A program made the position numbers and the translations under genes. From assembly GCA_027077325.1 (NCBI GenBank), contig JALTGF010000129.1, positions 1 to 8,949 of the forward strand: a DNA stretch of 8,949 bases, in the 5' to 3' direction. The notes beneath the pieces were generated by a model. It searched no databases. It was not told where the DNA came from and was given only the letters and a program-made list of their open reading frames with translations. This stretch comes from an archaeon (lineage in GTDB: Archaea; Undinarchaeota; Undinarchaeia; Undinarchaeales; JALTGF01). Each line of letters starts with the position of its first letter. The stretch's first letter is position 1. Positions 6,937 through 8,949 of the stretch are shown piece after piece.

Positions 6937-8232
6937 ATGAAAATAAATCCTGGAATAAAAGTTCAAGTAAAGACAAGCAAAGGCACTTTTGAAGGGGTTT
7001 TAATGCCCCGCACGGAGCTTTCTGATAAGGATCATATTGTTATCAAGCTTTCAAATGGCTATAACATCGGAATTTCTAAAGATGACATAAAGGAACTGAA
7101 AGAAATTGCAGAGAAAGAAAAAATTAGGCATTTAAAAAAAGTTAAATTTGACTCTAGCAAGCCGGCAATTTCTTTGGTTTCAACAGGTGGGACAATAACA
7201 TCTAAAGTGGACTATAAAACTGGTGGTGTTTTTCCATATACTAAGCCAGGAGAACTTTTGGCAGATGTCCCTGAGTTGGGAAATTTTGTAAACATCAAAC
7301 ATATCCATAGCCCTTTCCAATTGCTAAGCGAGGACATGAGCAGTGAGGAATGGGCAAAAATTGCTGAGCAAGTTTATAAGGATTTAAATAGCAAGGATAT
7401 TGAGGGCGTTATTGTTACTCATGGCACTGACACTTTGCACTACACTGCCGCTGCTCTCTCTTTCATGCTTAGAAACTTAAACAAACCTGTTGCACTAATT
7501 GGAGCTCAGAGATCCTCAGACCGCGGTTCTTTTGATGGTGCTATGAATTTAGTTTGTGGAGCTCATTATGCTCTGAGCGACATTGCAGAAGTTGCAATTG
7601 TAATGCACGGAAGTACTGAAGATAAATACTGCATTGCAAATCGTGGAACTAAGGTTAGAAAGATGCATTCCTCTCGAAGAGATACCTTTAGGCCAATAAA
7701 TGAATTCCCTCTAGCAAAAATTTGGCCAGATGGAAACATAATTATTGAAAATTCAAATCATAACACACGGTCTGACTCTAAGGTTGAGCTTGACACAAAA
7801 TTTGAAGAAAAGGTTGCACTGGTTTATTCCTATCCTGGCTCAAATCCAAAAGTTTTAGAATATTACCTTGAACAAGGATATAAAGGCGTTATTCTCGCTG
7901 GAACCGGCTTTGGTCATGTTTCAACACAGCCATTGCACAAAAAATTCTCATGGATTCCTGTGATAAAAAATGCAATCAACAAAGGAATGTTTATTGGAAT
8001 GACAACTCAAACACTTTATGGGAAAACGGATCCTTGTGTGTACAGTGCGGGTCGTTTATTAATGGATGCAGGAGTTGTTTACTTAAAAGACTTGCTTCCT
8101 GAAACGGCATATGTAAAACTTGGCTGGGTTCTTGGGCACACTAAGAACTTGGAAAATGCAAGAGAAATGATGTTAACTAATTACGCAAATGAGTTTAATG
8201 AAAGGATCGACCCAAAAACTTTCCTTTACTAA
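6937..8232 (+). CDS. gatD: Glu-tRNA(Gln) amidotransferase subunit D (asparaginase-like)
   Basis: 431 residues, the usual size for archaeal GatD. GatD frees ammonia from asparagine or glutamine and channels it to GatE, which converts Glu-tRNA(Gln) to Gln-tRNA(Gln) in the cytoplasm. Residues 1-60 form the small beta-barrel N-terminal domain that separates GatD from plain asparaginases. From about 77 the type-I asparaginase domain begins: TGGTIT (83-88), THGTDT (161-166), 'GAQRSSDRGSFDG' (189-201), and RGTKVRK (236-242). By alignment to bacterial asparaginases the catalytic residues are Thr86, Thr164, Asp165 and Lys239, all present, so the enzyme should be active. The ATG at 6937 has no Shine-Dalgarno sequence and is probably leaderless. 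The gene is followed by a 65-residue membrane protein and then gatE. Confidence 0.96.
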   Translation: MKINPGIKVQVKTSKGTFEGVLMPRTELSDKDHIVIKLSNGYNIGISKDDIKELKEIAEKEKIRHLKKVKFDSSKPAISLVSTGGTITSKVDYKTGGVFPYTKPGELLADVPELGNFVNIKHIHSPFQLLSEDMSSEEWAKIAEQVYKDLNSKDIEGVIVTHGTDTLHYTAAALSFMLRNLNKPVALIGAQRSSDRGSFDGAMNLVCGAHYALSDIAEVAIVMHGSTEDKYCIANRGTKVRKMHSSRRDTFRPINEFPLAKIWPDGNIIIENSNHNTRSDSKVELDTKFEEKVALVYSYPGSNPKVLEYYLEQGYKGVILAGTGFGHVSTQPLHKKFSWIPVIKNAINKGMFIGMTTQTLYGKTDPCVYSAGRLLMDAGVVYLKDLLPETAYVKLGWVLGHTKNLENAREMMLTNYANEFNERIDPKTFLY

Positions 8233-8247
8233 ATCCAAAAGGATTTA
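8230..8247 (+). repeat. Small inverted repeat at the gatD stop codon
   Basis: TAAATCC and GGATTTA form a 7-bp perfect inverted repeat around an AAAA loop; the left arm includes the last base-pairs of the gatD stop codon. It could be an RNA hairpin at the end of gatD, or chance in AT-rich DNA next to the following TATA element. Low weight. Confidence 0.3.
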
Positions 8248-8257
8248 AAATATAAAA
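8244..8257 (+). promoter_or_regulatory. Possible internal promoter before the 65-residue membrane protein
   Basis: TTTAAAATATAAAA lies centred about 25 bases before the ATG at 8272, which would give a leaderless transcript covering the small gene and gatE. The start has no Shine-Dalgarno sequence, which agrees with leaderless expression. Read-through from gatD is equally possible. Confidence 0.4.
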
Positions 8258-8271
8258 CAAATTATAAAACT

Positions 8272-8469
8272 ATGAAACCCTCTGCTGTTGAAGTATTTAA
8301 GTATGTGGCACTTTCCTTTGTTGCATTTGGGATTGGGACCTATCTCTTTCTTGCATTAATTGGCGATTTAAAAGATTATGGTTTTGCATTAAATCCACTT
8401 CTCACTGGTGTCTTGATGCTTATCCTTTGGGATGTTGCAAAAGAATCAAACCATAAAAAGGGGCACTAA
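8272..8469 (+). CDS. Small two-helix membrane protein between gatD and gatE
   Basis: 65 residues with no family that I recognise. Two hydrophobic helices are visible, about 9-31 (KYVALSFVAFGIGTYLFLAL) and 39-56 (ALNPLLTGVLMLILW), joined by a short loop with the charged GDLKDYG, and ending in a basic tail KESNHKKGH. The hydrophobic pattern and codon use look like a real gene rather than noise, and the frame fills the gap between gatD (39 bases before) and gatE (7 bases after), so it is probably transcribed with gatE. A link to the amidotransferase is possible but unproven; it may simply be a passenger. No signal-peptide cleavage site is evident. Confidence 0.7.
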   Translation: MKPSAVEVFKYVALSFVAFGIGTYLFLALIGDLKDYGFALNPLLTGVLMLILWDVAKESNHKKGH

Positions 8470-8476
8470 TTCTAAA

Positions 8477-8949
8477 ATGGATTACAAAAATTTGGGATTG
8501 AAAATTGGGCTTGAAATACATCAGCAATTAGACACAAACAAACTTTTTTGTTCTTGTCCTTCTGAATTAGTTGATAAAGAGCCAGACCTATTAGTTAGGC
8601 GAAAACTTCATGCAGTTGCAGGAGAGCTTGGAGCAGTGGATCCTGCTGCAATTCAGGCACACTTAAAGGACATTAGTTATGTTTACCAATTCTTTTCAGA
8701 TTCAAATTGTTTGGTTGAGCTTGATGAAGAGCCGCCTCATCCAATGAACCAAGACGCACTTGACATTGTTTTAAAAGTTGCATTGATGTTAAACTCAAAT
8801 GTTGTTGATGAAATTCATGTTATGAGAAAAACTGTAATTGATGGCTCAAATACATCGGGCTTTCAGAGAACTGCGCTTGTGGCTTTAAGTGGCTTTCTCA
8901 AGTTAAATAACTCTAAGAATGAAATCCAAACAATTTGTATTGAAGAAGA
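8477..8949 (+). CDS. gatE: Glu-tRNA(Gln) amidotransferase subunit E (3' end outside window)
   Basis: The first 157 complete codons of GatE, the tRNA-binding and amidotransferase subunit that works with GatD; the full protein in archaea is about 600 residues or more, so most of it lies beyond the window. The start MDYKNLGLKIGLEIHQQLDT shows the GatB/GatE family hallmark GLEIHQQLDT (11-20), followed by KLFCSCPSE (22-30), the usual cysteine pair Cys25 and Cys27, 'GELGAVDPAAIQ' and 'HVMRKTVIDGSNTSGFQRT'. These match the catalytic cradle of the family, in which Glu-tRNA(Gln) is first phosphorylated and then amidated. The ATG at 8477 is 7 bases after the stop of the small membrane protein. No strong Shine-Dalgarno sequence is seen (a GGGG run lies 13 bases upstream). 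Confidence 0.95.
   Translation, partial: MDYKNLGLKIGLEIHQQLDTNKLFCSCPSELVDKEPDLLVRRKLHAVAGELGAVDPAAIQAHLKDISYVYQFFSDSNCLVELDEEPPHPMNQDALDIVLKVALMLNSNVVDEIHVMRKTVIDGSNTSGFQRTALVALSGFLKLNNSKNEIQTICIEE

Noticed and set aside
1..8949. CRISPR array, insertion sequence, integrase or attachment site
   Set aside because: No regularly spaced repeats, transposase-like frames or flanking duplications were seen.
1..8949. Enzymatic 'A' component (ADP-ribosyltransferase, lethal-factor-like protease) as partner of the PA-like protein
   Set aside because: None of the neighbouring genes has such motifs; any cargo would be encoded elsewhere.

Overview
The window looks archaeal. It is AT-rich and carries gatD and the start of gatE, which encode the archaea-specific Glu-tRNA(Gln) amidotransferase, together with a geranylgeranyl-diphosphate-type prenyl synthase for ether lipids. 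TATA elements such as TTTAAATA lie at archaeal spacing from the predicted starts, and several starts appear leaderless or nearly so. The gene mix and the style of the surface proteins would fit a DPANN-type lineage, but nothing here proves that placement.

Layout: (1) 1-1497 (+) is the 3' part of a membrane protein. It has an Mrr-like (restriction-endonuclease-fold) segment, a tandemly duplicated aromatic-rich domain, two transmembrane helices and a Lys/Glu-rich tail. (2) 1498-1678 is an intergenic region with a clear TATA box followed by an unusually G+C-rich leader that folds into strong hairpins. (3) 1679-5875 (+) encodes a 1398-residue surface protein. Its N-terminal part resembles the heptamer- and pore-forming core of anthrax protective antigen and the clostridial binary-toxin B components. 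Its C-terminal half holds discoidin-like, LamG-like and Ig/cadherin-like domains and a final membrane anchor. (4) 5872-6852 (-) is the prenyl synthase, which converges on (3) with a 4-bp overlap. (5) 6853-6936 is a short divergent promoter region. (6) 6937-8232 (+) gatD, 8272-8469 (+) a 65-residue two-helix membrane protein, and 8477-8949 (+) the start of gatE lie in tandem.

The main discovery candidate is the protein at 1679-5875. It starts, right after its signal peptide, with the same calcium-binding spacing (DxDxD plus Glu at +11) found in the activated 63-kDa form of protective antigen. It continues with the NPLVAAYP, IGGSVS, WAE and NTGT landmarks of the pore domain. It lacks the N-terminal domain and furin site that keep protective antigen inactive, has a much longer stem region, seems to lack the aromatic clamp, and replaces the receptor-binding domain with lectin-like modules and a membrane anchor. 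No enzymatic 'A' partner is visible in the window. The rest of the window is largely housekeeping. Alignments to known proteins were made by hand from memory and need a profile search.
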